Below, piece by piece: positions 18,543 through 27,640 of a stretch of 64,000 bases of DNA. The translations under genes and the position numbers were made by a program. The first letter of the stretch is position 1. Each line of letters opens with the position of its first letter. The DNA comes from an uncultured Pelagibacteraceae bacterium (GTDB lineage Bacteria; Pseudomonadota; Alphaproteobacteria; Pelagibacterales; Pelagibacteraceae), in NCBI GenBank assembly GCA_902579285.1, contig CACHGA010000001.1:62001-126000 (forward strand), given 5' to 3'. Below the pieces are notes generated by a model. That model saw only the letters and a list, made by a program, of their open reading frames with translations, ran no database searches and was not told where the DNA came from.

Positions 18543-19132
18543 CATCACTATTTTCAAATTTAATTTTAATTTTTTTTCTTTTAAACTCCTGTGTTGGGAG
18601 CTCATCCGTTGGTGTATTTGGTTCTGGTGTTAGTATTGCTTTTGATCCAAGGACAGTTGGTATGCAAATAGATGACTCAATTATGCAAAAAAATTTAATG
18701 GGAAGACTTACATTAACTGAAAAAAAATATTTACTTTCAATAGGCGTTAAAGTTTTGGATGGAAATATATTTTTATCTGGGAAAGTCGATGAACCTGAGG
18801 AAAAACTTAAAATTACTAAATTAGCTTGGGAAACAAAAGGAGCTAGGTCAGTAGAAAGCGCAATAAGTATAAAAGGTCAAACAAATTTTAAAGGCACAGC
18901 CAAAGATATTTTAATAACATCGCAGCTAAGAACTGCACTAATTTTTAATAAATCTATTAAAGCTACCAACTATAATATTGATACTATTAATGGAAAAACT
19001 TACATTTTCGGAATTTCAATGACTAGAGATGAAAAAAAGGCAGTAATCAATGAAACTAAAAACATTTACGGCTTAAAGGAAGCGGTAGCAAGTATTATTT
19101 TAGTTGAAGATTTAAGTAGAAATAAAAACTAA
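18521..19132 (+). CDS. DolP (YraP)-like BON-domain outer-membrane lipoprotein
   Basis: Predicted lipoprotein with two BON domains. The signal peptide ends in the lipobox FLLNSCVGSS (Cys near residue 24). DPRTVGMQIDD matches the DPRSVGTQVDD motif of E. coli DolP. The two BON repeats follow: LSIGVKVLDGNIFLSGKV and NYNIDTINGKTYIFGISMTRDE. DolP supports BAM activity and septal envelope integrity in E. coli. Length 203 aa is close to that family. It overlaps rsmI by 22 bases, so it is likely co-transcribed. E. coli yraN and diaA, normally between, are absent here. Confidence 0.86.
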   Translation: MSKNKKLASLFSNLILIFFLLNSCVGSSSVGVFGSGVSIAFDPRTVGMQIDDSIMQKNLMGRLTLTEKKYLLSIGVKVLDGNIFLSGKVDEPEEKLKITKLAWETKGARSVESAISIKGQTNFKGTAKDILITSQLRTALIFNKSIKATNYNIDTINGKTYIFGISMTRDEKKAVINETKNIYGLKEAVASIILVEDLSRNKN

Positions 19133-21423
19133 TTCTTTTTTTTGTTCTTATAATCTATAACTTCAGATGAGAAGGCAGCAACAGACGCCAAGTTTAAAAT
19201 GTCATTCGGTGAAGATCTTAATGGCGCGATTTCAATAGGTAAACCCAAACCAATTAAAAGTGGACCAATAGTTTTAGCACCACCAATTGTTCTCATAAGT
19301 TTAGTTGATATAGCAGCACTATGAAGAGCAGGCATTATTAGAATGTTTGCATTACCAACTATTTTAGAGAATGGATAAGTCTCTTTATATTTTGGATTTA
19401 AAGCAACATCAGGCTGCATTTCTCCGTCAAAATCAAAATCAACTTTTCTATTTTTTAAAATTTCAATGGCTTCTCTAACATGTTTTGTGTTTCTAGATGT
19501 AGGTTTGCCAAATGTCGAATGAGATAAAAATGCCACTTTTGGATCAAAACCAAATAATCTTGCAACCCTGACACTTGACATAGCAATTTTAATTAAATTA
19601 TCTGCTGAGGGAAAGTCATTTACTTGAGTATCAGCAACGAAAACCGTTTTTTTAGGAGTTATCAGCAGGTTAAGACCAAATAATATTTCCCCAGTCCTTG
19701 CATCTACAACCTTTCTAAGACTTTCAATAGATGCAGCATAGTGCCTTATATTTCCTGTTACCATTGCATCTGCATCCCCGCAATCAACCATTGAAGATCC
19801 CCAAATAATTCTGTCATTTCTTATTAGCCTATCAACATCTCTTTCTAGAAGACCCTTTCTTTGTAATTTTGCATATAATTTTTTTGTATATTTCTCTCTC
19901 TTTTCTTTATCAGTTGAATTCACGATTTTAATTTTATAGTTTTCGTCTAGACCTATCTCTTTCAGCTGCTCTTGAACTCTTTTCTCATTTCCAATGACAA
20001 TCGGCGTTCCTAATCGACTATTTTTATAAGCAACTGCTGCTTTTAGCATATTCTGGTCTTCTCCCTCAGCAAAGACAACAGTTTTTGGTCTCTTTTTTAC
20101 CTGAGCATTAATACCTTGCATTATGCTCATGGATGGATCAAGTCTATTCGTTAATTGATCTTTGTAAGTTTCAATATCCGGAATTTTTTTTCTTGCTACA
20201 CCACTTTTTATTGCTGCTTGAGCAACTGCTGCTGGTATTCTGCTTATTAATCTAGGATCGAAAGTAGATGGAATAATATATTCTTTTCCATAATGAGGTC
20301 TTTCACCACCGTAAGCATTAACCACTTCATCTGGAACCTCCTCTCTTGCAAGTGCGGCTATCGCTTTAGCCGCTGCTATTTTCATCTCTTCATTTATTTC
20401 TTTTGCTCTCACATCGAGAGCACCTCTAAATATATAAGGGAAACCAATTAAATTATTAACTTGATTTGGATAATCTGATCTACCAGTAGCAACTATTGCG
20501 TCCGATCTAACTTCATCTACTAATTCAGGTTTTATTTCAGGATCAGGATTTGCACATGCGAATATAATAGGATTTTTGGCCATAGACTTTACCATATCTT
20601 TGTCTAAAACATTTTTGGCGGATAAACCTAAAAAAATGTCTGCACCCCTCATTGCGTCTTTAAGTGTTCTTAATTTTGTTTCAACTGCATATGCAGATTT
20701 AAATTCATCAACATTATCTCTCCCTTTGTAAATAACTCCTTTTCTATCAAGCATAATTATATTTTTGGTTTTTATACCAATACTTTTGAAAAGGTTTGCA
20801 CACGCTAATGCAGATGCACCCGCTCCATTAATGACAATTCTAACATCACCTGGCTTTTTATTAGATAAATCTAATGCATTTATTAATGCAGCAGAAGTAA
20901 TTATAGCTGTCCCATGTTGATCATCGTGAAAAATTGGAATATCTAAACTCTCTCTTAACTGTCTTTCAATTATAAAACAATCGGGTGCAGCTATATCTTC
21001 CAGATTAATACCACCAAAACTATTTCCAATATTTTTAATACAATTAATTATTTCATCAGAATTCTTATTGTCTATTTCAATATCTATTGCATCAATATCG
21101 GCAAACCTTTTAAAAAGCACAGCCTTTCCTTCCATAACTGGCTTTGATGCTAGTGCACCCAAATTCCCAAGTCCAAGAATAGCTGAGCCATTACTTATCA
21201 CTGCTACCAGGTTTCCTTTGCTAGTATATTCGTAAGCAGCGTCAGGATTTTTGGAAATTTCCAAAACTGGAACTGCTACCCCAGGAGAATATGCAAGAGA
21301 GAGGTCTCTTTTTGTTGTTAAAGATTTTGAGGAAATTATCTCAATTTTGCCAGACTTTCCTTTATTATGAAATTCAAGTGCTTCTTTATCTGTATAATGG
21401 TCGATTTTTGATTTTTTTGTCAT
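19129..21423 (-). CDS. maeB: NADP-dependent malic enzyme with C-terminal PTA-like domain
   Basis: Converts malate to pyruvate plus CO2 with NADP reduction. The 764-residue protein has the malic enzyme N-terminal domain (LSLAYSPGVAVPVLEI), the NAD(P)-binding domain (DDQHGTAIITSAAL, VINGAGASALACA) and, from about residue 430, a phosphate-acetyltransferase-like domain (VFAEGEDQNMLKAA, IMPALHSAAIS) that in MaeB is regulatory. Full length for MaeB (~760). Its 3' end overlaps the DolP-like gene by four bases. It is divergent from murJ by 56 bases. Confidence 0.95.
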   Translation of the reverse strand: MTKKSKIDHYTDKEALEFHNKGKSGKIEIISSKSLTTKRDLSLAYSPGVAVPVLEISKNPDAAYEYTSKGNLVAVISNGSAILGLGNLGALASKPVMEGKAVLFKRFADIDAIDIEIDNKNSDEIINCIKNIGNSFGGINLEDIAAPDCFIIERQLRESLDIPIFHDDQHGTAIITSAALINALDLSNKKPGDVRIVINGAGASALACANLFKSIGIKTKNIIMLDRKGVIYKGRDNVDEFKSAYAVETKLRTLKDAMRGADIFLGLSAKNVLDKDMVKSMAKNPIIFACANPDPEIKPELVDEVRSDAIVATGRSDYPNQVNNLIGFPYIFRGALDVRAKEINEEMKIAAAKAIAALAREEVPDEVVNAYGGERPHYGKEYIIPSTFDPRLISRIPAAVAQAAIKSGVARKKIPDIETYKDQLTNRLDPSMSIMQGINAQVKKRPKTVVFAEGEDQNMLKAAVAYKNSRLGTPIVIGNEKRVQEQLKEIGLDENYKIKIVNSTDKEKREKYTKKLYAKLQRKGLLERDVDRLIRNDRIIWGSSMVDCGDADAMVTGNIRHYAASIESLRKVVDARTGEILFGLNLLITPKKTVFVADTQVNDFPSADNLIKIAMSSVRVARLFGFDPKVAFLSHSTFGKPTSRNTKHVREAIEILKNRKVDFDFDGEMQPDVALNPKYKETYPFSKIVGNANILIMPALHSAAISTKLMRTIGGAKTIGPLLIGLGLPIEIAPLRSSPNDILNLASVAAFSSEVIDYKNKKKN

Positions 21424-21479
21424 TAAAATTTAATTATGTAATATAAATGATATTAAATCACTAATAATTTGTCTTAAAT

Positions 21480-23006
21480 ATGAATTTATTGTCTTCTACG
21501 TCAGTTTTTGGGTTTTATACTTTAGTAAGTAGGGTTTTGGGCTATTTAAGAGACATTTTAATAGCAGTTTTTTTAGGAACAAGTGTTTACGCTGATGCTT
21601 TTTTTGTTGCTTTTAGGTTACCAAATACTTTCAGGAGACTGTTTGCTGAAGGAACATTTAATGCTGCGTTTATACCAAGTTATTCAGAGCAAAAAATTAA
21701 AGGAAAAAAATTAGGAAATAAATTTGCTGATGAGGTTTTTAATATAATCTCAATATTTCTAATTTTATTGATTATAATAATAGAAATTTTTACCCCCTTT
21801 ATAGTTTACATCATAGCACCAGGTTTTTATGAAAATTTGGAAAAATTCAATTTAGCTGTAGAATTCACTAGGATTACATTTCCATTTTTACTTTTTGTTA
21901 GTTTATCTTCTTTACTTTCAGGTATTTTAAATTCTAACAATAAATTTGCAGCTGCGGCAGCTGCACCAATAGTTTTAAATATAGTTTTAATTCTATCACT
22001 TTTTCTTTCTTTTTATTATGATCTTGATATAGCAAAGAGTTTATCAATAGGTGTAACGTTATCTGGAATATTTCAATTTATCATTTTATTAATTTTTACA
22101 CGTAAATTTTATTTTCCTTCAATTTTTTTTATTAAAAAATTTAATAATAATATAAAATTTTTTTTTAGAAAATTGCTACCTAGTATTTTTTCCTCAGGAA
22201 TAACCCAAATTAATATTTTAATTGGGACTATAATAGCGTCATTTCAATCTGGCGCTGTGTCTTATTTATATTATGCAGATAGAGTTTACCAAATTAACCT
22301 GGCAATTGCAGGAATCGCAGTTGGCACAGTTGCATTACCCAATTTGGCAAAAAACGTTAAATTAAAAAAGCAAAATATAATCGATAAATTACAAAACAGA
22401 TCTATTGAATTGTGTTTGTTATTATCACTACCTGCCGCATTTGGACTACTTATAGCATCAGAGCAAATAGTTAACTCATTGTTTGGGTATGGATCTTTTA
22501 ATATTGAAGATATTTATAATACATCCCTAGCTTTAATATTTTTTGCATTTGGTGTGCCAGCTTTTGCGTTGATAAAAGTTTTGTCAAATTTTTATTTTGC
22601 AAGAAATGATACTAAGTTTCCATTTTATGTATCTTTTATAACCATGTTAATTAATATTATTATCAGTTTATCTTTTTTTAAAAAGTATGGTTTTATTGTC
22701 ATACCAATTGCAACTTCATTGTCTTCCTGGGTTGCAATTTTAATTTATTTAATATTCCTAAAAAAAAATAAAATATTATTTTTGTCGAGCGAGTCTATAT
22801 CAAATTTTTTAAAAATTTTACTTTCAACATTTTTAATGTCTATTTTTCTCTATTACGGTCTTAATTATTTTGAGGATAAGTTTGTATATTCAAACAAATT
22901 TAAATTAATTTATTTGTCAATTATGGTAGGTTTGTCATCGGCTTTATACCTAATTGTTGCTAAAATTTTAGGAGTATTAAACCTAAAAAGTTACAAAATA
23001 AAATGA
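21480..23006 (+). CDS. murJ: Lipid II flippase MurJ
   Basis: Integral inner-membrane MOP-superfamily flippase that exports lipid II for peptidoglycan synthesis. The 508-aa protein has about 14 hydrophobic segments. N-terminal [52 protein letters not shown] is the MurJ signature region with the essential Arg residues. [11 protein letters not shown]-type sequence ([14 protein letters not shown]) is also present. It overlaps trpS by four bases (ATGA), so the two are likely an operon. Confidence 0.95.
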   Translation: MNLLSSTSVFGFYTLVSRVLGYLRDILIAVFLGTSVYADAFFVAFRLPNTFRRLFAEGTFNAAFIPSYSEQKIKGKKLGNKFADEVFNIISIFLILLIIIIEIFTPFIVYIIAPGFYENLEKFNLAVEFTRITFPFLLFVSLSSLLSGILNSNNKFAAAAAAPIVLNIVLILSLFLSFYYDLDIAKSLSIGVTLSGIFQFIILLIFTRKFYFPSIFFIKKFNNNIKFFFRKLLPSIFSSGITQINILIGTIIASFQSGAVSYLYYADRVYQINLAIAGIAVGTVALPNLAKNVKLKKQNIIDKLQNRSIELCLLLSLPAAFGLLIASEQIVNSLFGYGSFNIEDIYNTSLALIFFAFGVPAFALIKVLSNFYFARNDTKFPFYVSFITMLINIIISLSFFKKYGFIVIPIATSLSSWVAILIYLIFLKKNKILFLSSESISNFLKILLSTFLMSIFLYYGLNYFEDKFVYSNKFKLIYLSIMVGLSSALYLIVAKILGVLNLKSYKIK

Positions 23007-24016
23007 ATAAGAATTTTAAAGACTTAGTTTTTTCAGGTGTTCAACCCACTGGGAATTTGCATTTAGGAAATTACTTGGGTGCCATGAAAAATTTCGTTGA
23101 ACTTCAAAAAAAAACTAATTGCATTTATTCAATTGTAGATCTTCATGCTATTACAATATTCCAAGATCCTAAAGAACTTAATAATAGCATACTAGAGACT
23201 GTTGCTGGGTTCATTGCTTGTGGTTTAGATTTTAAAAAAAGTATAATTTTTAATCAGTCTTCCGTCAGTGAACATGCTGAGCTCGCTTGGATTTTTAACT
23301 GCGTTTCAAGACTTGGGTGGCTTAATAGAATGACGCAATTCAAAGAAAAGGCTGGGACAAATAAAGAAAATGCGAGTGTTGGATTATATGTTTATCCAAA
23401 TTTGATGGCAGCAGATATTCTTTTATACAAAGCAACTCATGTTCCAGTGGGAGATGATCAAAAACAACATTTAGAGCTTTGTAGGGATATAGCAAATAAA
23501 TTTAATAATGATTTCGGAAATTCAGAATTTTTTCCAATACCAGAACCCTTAATACATAAAAATTTTTCACGAGTAATGAGCTTAAGAGATGGAAAAAAGA
23601 AAATGAGTAAATCAGAAGAGTCCGATTATTCAAGAATTAATCTTCAAGACAGCGAAGATGAAATTAAAAAAAAAATTAAAAAAGCTAAAACTGATTCTTC
23701 TGCAATACCATCAGATAAAAAGGATTTAGAAAAACGACCTGAAGCATTAAACCTGTTAAATATATATTCATCTATAACTAGTTCGACCTTAGAGAAAACC
23801 TTGAAAGAAATGGAAGGTAAGGATTTTTCCCAATTTAAAAAAAAAAACTCACTGATGTATTAATTGCAACAATTTGTCCCATTGGTAAAAAAAATAAAAG
23901 AAATAAATAAAGATAAGGTCCAATTGGTCAGTATTTTAAGAGAAGGAAGCGTGAAAGCCAAAAAAATTGCTGGAAAAAATTTGAAAGAAATAAAAGAAAT
24001 TGTTGGATTTATTTAA
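23003..24016 (+). CDS. trpS: Tryptophanyl-tRNA synthetase, interrupted by two compensating frameshifts at poly-A tracts
   Basis: Class I synthetase charging tRNA-Trp. [19 protein letters not shown] carries the HIGH-type motif; [15 protein letters not shown] is the KMSKS loop. The uninterrupted ORF stops at 23863 (286 aa, ending KKKNSLMY). The downstream sequence still encodes the missing end: [15 protein letters not shown] in a second frame, then [19 protein letters not shown]...EIVGFI back in the first. The frame changes fall at A11 (23837-23847) and A8 (23887-23894). They cancel, so the full span is exactly 338 codons, the normal TrpS size. Either these are homopolymer sequencing errors, or the protein depends on slippage, or it is truncated. 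Confidence 0.93.
23837..23847 (+). other. A11 tract at the first trpS frame break
   Basis: Eleven A residues follow CAATTT. The conserved trpS continuation CTCACTGATGTA (LTDV) is in frame only if the tract has 9 or 12 A, so one base is missing or two are extra. Confidence 0.85.
23887..23894 (+). other. A8 tract at the second trpS frame break
   Basis: Eight A residues follow ATTGGT. The conserved end of TrpS ([10 protein letters not shown]...) is in frame with the preceding ICPIG only if the tract is 7 A (or another length equal to 1 modulo 3). Confidence 0.82.
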
Positions 24017-24042
24017 CAATTTAAATATGTTAATAATTTATA

Positions 24043-24594
24043 ATGATACAAACAGAAACAACTCCAAATCCCAATGCATTAAAATTTATTTCAGATAATA
24101 AATTTTCTGAGATTGGAGCTAAAGAGTTTCAAAAAAAAGATATTACCCCTAAAACAAATAATTTAATAAGAAATTTATTGGGTTTTGAAGGAGTAGAATT
24201 AGTGCTCGTGTCAGATAACTTTATAAGTGTAAAAAAATTTGAAAATGCAAATTGGGAAAGCCTAAGGCCTTCAATAATATCAGAGATCAATGATCATTTA
24301 GAAAAAGACAAAAAACCAATTTTTGTTAAAAACATCAAACACTCAAACAAACCAAAAGAGGAAAGCAACTTAATTGTCGAAGAGATAAAGAAAGTTCTCG
24401 ATAGCAAAATTAGACCAGCAGTCGCAAAAGATGGCGGCGATATAAAATTTATATCTTTTCAAGAAGGAACAGTGAAAGTCGAGTTAAGAGGAAGCTGTTC
24501 TGGTTGTCCTAGTTCTATCGTTACACTTAAAAATGGAGTTCAAAATCTATTACGTCATTACATAAAAGAAGTTAAAAACGTTGAAGCTATTTAA
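24043..24594 (+). CDS. NfuA/NifU-type Fe-S carrier protein
   Basis: Carrier that delivers Fe-S clusters to target enzymes. N-terminal Nfu_N domain (IQTETTPNPNALKFI, typical of the alphaproteobacterial/mitochondrial NFU1 type) runs to about residue 90. The C-terminal NifU domain has AVAKDGGDIKFISF and the cluster-binding CSGCPSSIVTLKNGVQNLL (CxxC). 183 aa is normal. It lies 26 bases after trpS and 4 before the Bax-like gene. Confidence 0.93.
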   Translation: MIQTETTPNPNALKFISDNKFSEIGAKEFQKKDITPKTNNLIRNLLGFEGVELVLVSDNFISVKKFENANWESLRPSIISEINDHLEKDKKPIFVKNIKHSNKPKEESNLIVEEIKKVLDSKIRPAVAKDGGDIKFISFQEGTVKVELRGSCSGCPSSIVTLKNGVQNLLRHYIKEVKNVEAI

Positions 24595-24598
24595 TTAA

Positions 24599-25786
24599 AT
24601 GAAGTCAAAATCAATACCCTATCTAGACCAACTTTTAGAGTTAGGCAAACTTTACAAAGTAGAAGAACTCAAATTTTATGCAAAATCAAAGAAAAAATTA
24701 ACTACCTCGCAAATTGAACTGATCTTATTAAAAAATAAAATAAGGCTGCCTGAACAAAGTTATAATAAAAAAAAAATAGCGGAAATAAAGTTCAAAGAGC
24801 AGGTGGTAACAAATATTTTAATAACTTTATTTTTAATTACATTTGTAATTAGTTTAATTTCTGTAAGACCATTTATAAAAACAGTTACAACAGAAATCAA
24901 ATTTACGTATGTTGCAAAGGAATATAAGTCAAATTTTAAAAATGAAGACTACAAAAAAATCTCTAAGACTGAACTTCCAAATAATAAGAATAATGAAGAT
25001 GGCAATTATATAGGTATAGATACACAAATTACCTTGAATTTATTTGAAAATCTTAAATACGATTTAAAGAGTATCAGATTAGGTCAGTCGGTAAAACCAG
25101 TGTACCTTTCAAAACTACCGAAAGATCTTAAAAAAATTAAGAGTACAAACAAGAGAAAAGATACTTTCATAAAAATTGTGATGCCATTAATTTTGAGTGA
25201 GAATGAAAAAATTTTAGAAGACAGAAACAAGTTATTTAGAATTTTAGGAAAACAGTCAAATACTATGGGCGAAAAGGTTTGGCTTAAAAGAAGATTTAAA
25301 GATTATGATATAAAAGGAGAGGATATTGCTGAATTAAAGTTGAGGATGGATATAGTACCAACTTCAATCGCAATAGCTCAGGCAGCAAAAGAAAGTGGCT
25401 GGGGAACTTCTCGATTTGCATTAGAAGGTAATGCGATGTATGGGCAATGGACTTGGAGTGGCGAAGGTATTGAGCCTTCTAAAAAAGATAAGAAGAAAGA
25501 ACATAAAATATTAAAATTTCCTAAGCTTCAATCGTCCGTAGCTGCATACATGAAAAATTTAAATACACATAGAGGATATTCTGAATTCAGGGACAAAAGA
25601 TCAAAGATTAGAGAAAAAAAACAGGAAGTTAATGGATTAGATCTTGTAGATTATCTTTACAACTATGCACAAACTGGATCTGAATACGTAAAAACTCTCA
25701 AAATAATTATACAACAAAATAATCTTAACGATTTTGATACTTCGATTTTGATGAACTCTAGTAGGTCAAGATCTCTAACTTTGTAG
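24599..25786 (+). CDS. Bax-like glucosaminidase with N-terminal cytoplasmic segment and TM helix
   Basis: The C-terminal half is a glucosaminidase (Bax/FlgJ family) domain: LKLRMDIVPTSIAIAQAAKESGWGTSRFALEGNAMYGQWTW, with the catalytic-type Glu in AKESGWG, then QSSVAAYMKNLNTHRGYSEFR. Such enzymes cut beta-1,4-N-acetylglucosamine linkages in peptidoglycan. Residues 1-65 are charged, with a TM helix at about 69-89, so the protein is probably anchored in the inner membrane with the enzyme outside. Length 395 aa exceeds E. coli Bax (~270). Targets unknown. One base separates it from the convergent deacetylase. Confidence 0.82.
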   Translation: MKSKSIPYLDQLLELGKLYKVEELKFYAKSKKKLTTSQIELILLKNKIRLPEQSYNKKKIAEIKFKEQVVTNILITLFLITFVISLISVRPFIKTVTTEIKFTYVAKEYKSNFKNEDYKKISKTELPNNKNNEDGNYIGIDTQITLNLFENLKYDLKSIRLGQSVKPVYLSKLPKDLKKIKSTNKRKDTFIKIVMPLILSENEKILEDRNKLFRILGKQSNTMGEKVWLKRRFKDYDIKGEDIAELKLRMDIVPTSIAIAQAAKESGWGTSRFALEGNAMYGQWTWSGEGIEPSKKDKKKEHKILKFPKLQSSVAAYMKNLNTHRGYSEFRDKRSKIREKKQEVNGLDLVDYLYNYAQTGSEYVKTLKIIIQQNNLNDFDTSILMNSSRSRSLTL

Positions 25787-25787
25787 T

Positions 25788-26837
25788 TTATAGATCTGCA
25801 ATAACAAATTGAATTCCAAGCCATCTCCAGTACCCACTTTCTTCTCTAAGAGAACAATTAATTCTACCTCTTTCAGTATTAAACTTTCCATCTAAAATTA
25901 TTTTTAGTTGGTTTTTTTTTGTGAAAAGTAACTTTGATTTTCTCCATTTATTTTGTTCATTTGAGTAACAGTTTATGTTTTCCAAATTTGTTTGATCTTC
26001 AAAAAAATTAATTGTGACATCAGGCGGGTTATTTTTATCTGCTAAATATTTCTCTTCGGGCAATATTTTCTTATAAGGAAATGGAATATTTTTTAATAGA
26101 CTTTTAAATCTTTTTATTTCCCCATATTTTTCATTTATTGGAAATCTCGGTAACTCAAATTTATTTTTAGTTTGGTCGATCACACCTGAGTGCTGTCCAA
26201 ATGCATATTTAAAACCAAGATCCTTAACAATTTTTATATATGAATTTTTATACTCACCAAATGGATACGCAAAAATTTTAGTTTCATAGTCTAATTTCTT
26301 TTTAAGAATATTTTTTGCAATAGTAAGATCATTTCTTATTTCTTCATCAGTTTTATCGACAAGATATCCATGACTATGACTATGGTTACCAATGTAAACA
26401 AAATCAAATTTTGAAATTTTTTGTATCTGTTCCCAACTCATGTACCCTTTTGCACCAACTGTTTCTGTGTTTACAAAAATTATAAACGGGATCTTTTCTT
26501 TTTTTAAAATAGGCCAGGCATTTTTATAAAAAGATGAAAAGGCATCATCTACAGTCAATAAAACTTTTCTAGACGTATTATTTTTCCCGAAAGAAATATC
26601 AAATTCCTTAAATGTAATAAATTTAAGATCGGCATTTCTGATTTCATTTATATGACTTATAAAATCCTTTATTTTAATATTGGTAGATGGATATTTATTT
26701 TCCTCAAAACGGTGATACATAATGCTAATAATGCCATAATCCTCAATATTTTTTGAATAAGAATAAGAACTGTTAAAAATATTTAAACTAATTATAAATA
26801 TTAAGATGATAAAAAATTTTTTTATTATAAATTTCAC
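25788..26837 (-). CDS. Polysaccharide deacetylase (NodB-like) secreted protein
   Basis: Carbohydrate esterase 4 fold: ISIMYHRFEE, the metal Asp motif VLLTVDDAFSS and the His motif GNHSHSHGY, then IFAYPFGEY. It probably removes acetyl groups from an extracellular or periplasmic glycan. The C-terminal ~100 residues have no recognised domain. The track's ATG 26888 lies inside divergent tsaB and gives a poor signal sequence; GTG 26837 (VKFIIKKFFIILIFII...) or the preceding TTG gives a good one, so I use 26837 (349 aa). It still overlaps tsaB by 32 bases. Start choice is uncertain. Confidence 0.82.
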   Translation of the reverse strand: MKFIIKKFFIILIFIISLNIFNSSYSYSKNIEDYGIISIMYHRFEENKYPSTNIKIKDFISHINEIRNADLKFITFKEFDISFGKNNTSRKVLLTVDDAFSSFYKNAWPILKKEKIPFIIFVNTETVGAKGYMSWEQIQKISKFDFVYIGNHSHSHGYLVDKTDEEIRNDLTIAKNILKKKLDYETKIFAYPFGEYKNSYIKIVKDLGFKYAFGQHSGVIDQTKNKFELPRFPINEKYGEIKRFKSLLKNIPFPYKKILPEEKYLADKNNPPDVTINFFEDQTNLENINCYSNEQNKWRKSKLLFTKKNQLKIILDGKFNTERGRINCSLREESGYWRWLGIQFVIADL

Positions 26838-27189
26838 AGGCAAAAATGACTCAATTGGGTTAAAAGTAGATAATAATTTTTTTGTCAAAAAACTTCAAAC
26901 AAATATTAGAAAAAATGACCTACTTGTTAATAGTGTTTTTGGGTTAATAAGTGAAAAAAAAGTTAAAATTGATAAAAACTTTTCCATTTTGGTTAACATT
27001 GGACCAGGAAGTTTTTCAGGAATAAGAATTTCAATTGCTGCGGCAAAAGGCATTAAATTAGCAACTGGAGCCAATATATATGGTTATAAAGACAAAGATC
27101 TTAGTGATTTTAACCTTAAAAATATTGAATTATTAATTAAAAAAAACTTAATACAAAATAAATTGATTAAACCTATATATTTAAGTTAA
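26806..27189 (+). CDS. tsaB: Short TsaB (tRNA t6A synthesis dimerisation subunit)
   Basis: TsaB is the partner of TsaD in N6-threonylcarbamoyladenosine formation at tRNA A37. The motif VNIGPGSFSGIRISIAAAKGIKLATGANIYGY is the TsaB core (GPGSFTGLRIG...AKGLA). The ORF is only 127 aa, whereas usual TsaB is about 200-230. It ends with KPIYLS, resembling the normal C-terminal PxYLR, so the middle/second lobe seems deleted rather than the end truncated. rimI, which often follows tsaB in this cluster, is absent. It starts within the divergent deacetylase 5' end and lies 18 bases before fur. Confidence 0.85.
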   Translation: MIKNFFIINFTGKNDSIGLKVDNNFFVKKLQTNIRKNDLLVNSVFGLISEKKVKIDKNFSILVNIGPGSFSGIRISIAAAKGIKLATGANIYGYKDKDLSDFNLKNIELLIKKNLIQNKLIKPIYLS

Positions 27190-27207
27190 ATTAACAAATT
27201 ATTAAAA

Positions 27208-27636
27208 ATGAGCAAGATAGAAGAAAAGTGCAAAGAAAAAGGTGTAAGATTAACTGATCAGCGAAAAATTATCGCAAAGGTGATATCAGATTCAAAACAA
27301 ACTTTTGGATCAAAAGATCATCCAGATGTTGATGAGCTTCATAAAAGGGCAACGTTAATTGACAAAAAAATTAGTATAGCAACAGTGTATAGAACAATTA
27401 AGTTGTTTGAAGAGTCTGGTATCTTAATTAGACATGATTTTAAAGAAGGTAAGTCTAGATATGAGCCAACAACAGAAGAACATCACAACCACCTTATAGA
27501 TATTAACTCAGGGGAGATAGTAGAATTTGTTGATAAAGAAGTCGAAGAACTTCAAAACAAAATTGCACAAAAACTCGGATATAAACTTGTAGATCATAAG
27601 CTAGAACTTTACGGGTCAAAAATTAAAAAAAATTAA
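27208..27636 (+). CDS. fur: Fur-family transcriptional regulator
   Basis: Metal-responsive repressor of iron (or manganese) genes. The N-terminal winged helix is GVRLTDQRKIIAKV...KISIATVYRTIKLFEESGIL. The C-terminal metal/dimer region has EEHHNHLIDINSGEIVEFVDKEVEELQ, typical of Fur. It lacks the CxxC zinc site near the C-terminus, as in many alphaproteobacterial Fur/Mur proteins. 142 aa. The position between tsaB and miaB is the standard alphaproteobacterial location. A second Fur-family member (irr) lies at 42824. Confidence 0.93.
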   Translation: MSKIEEKCKEKGVRLTDQRKIIAKVISDSKQTFGSKDHPDVDELHKRATLIDKKISIATVYRTIKLFEESGILIRHDFKEGKSRYEPTTEEHHNHLIDINSGEIVEFVDKEVEELQNKIAQKLGYKLVDHKLELYGSKIKKN

Positions 27637-27640
27637 TAAT

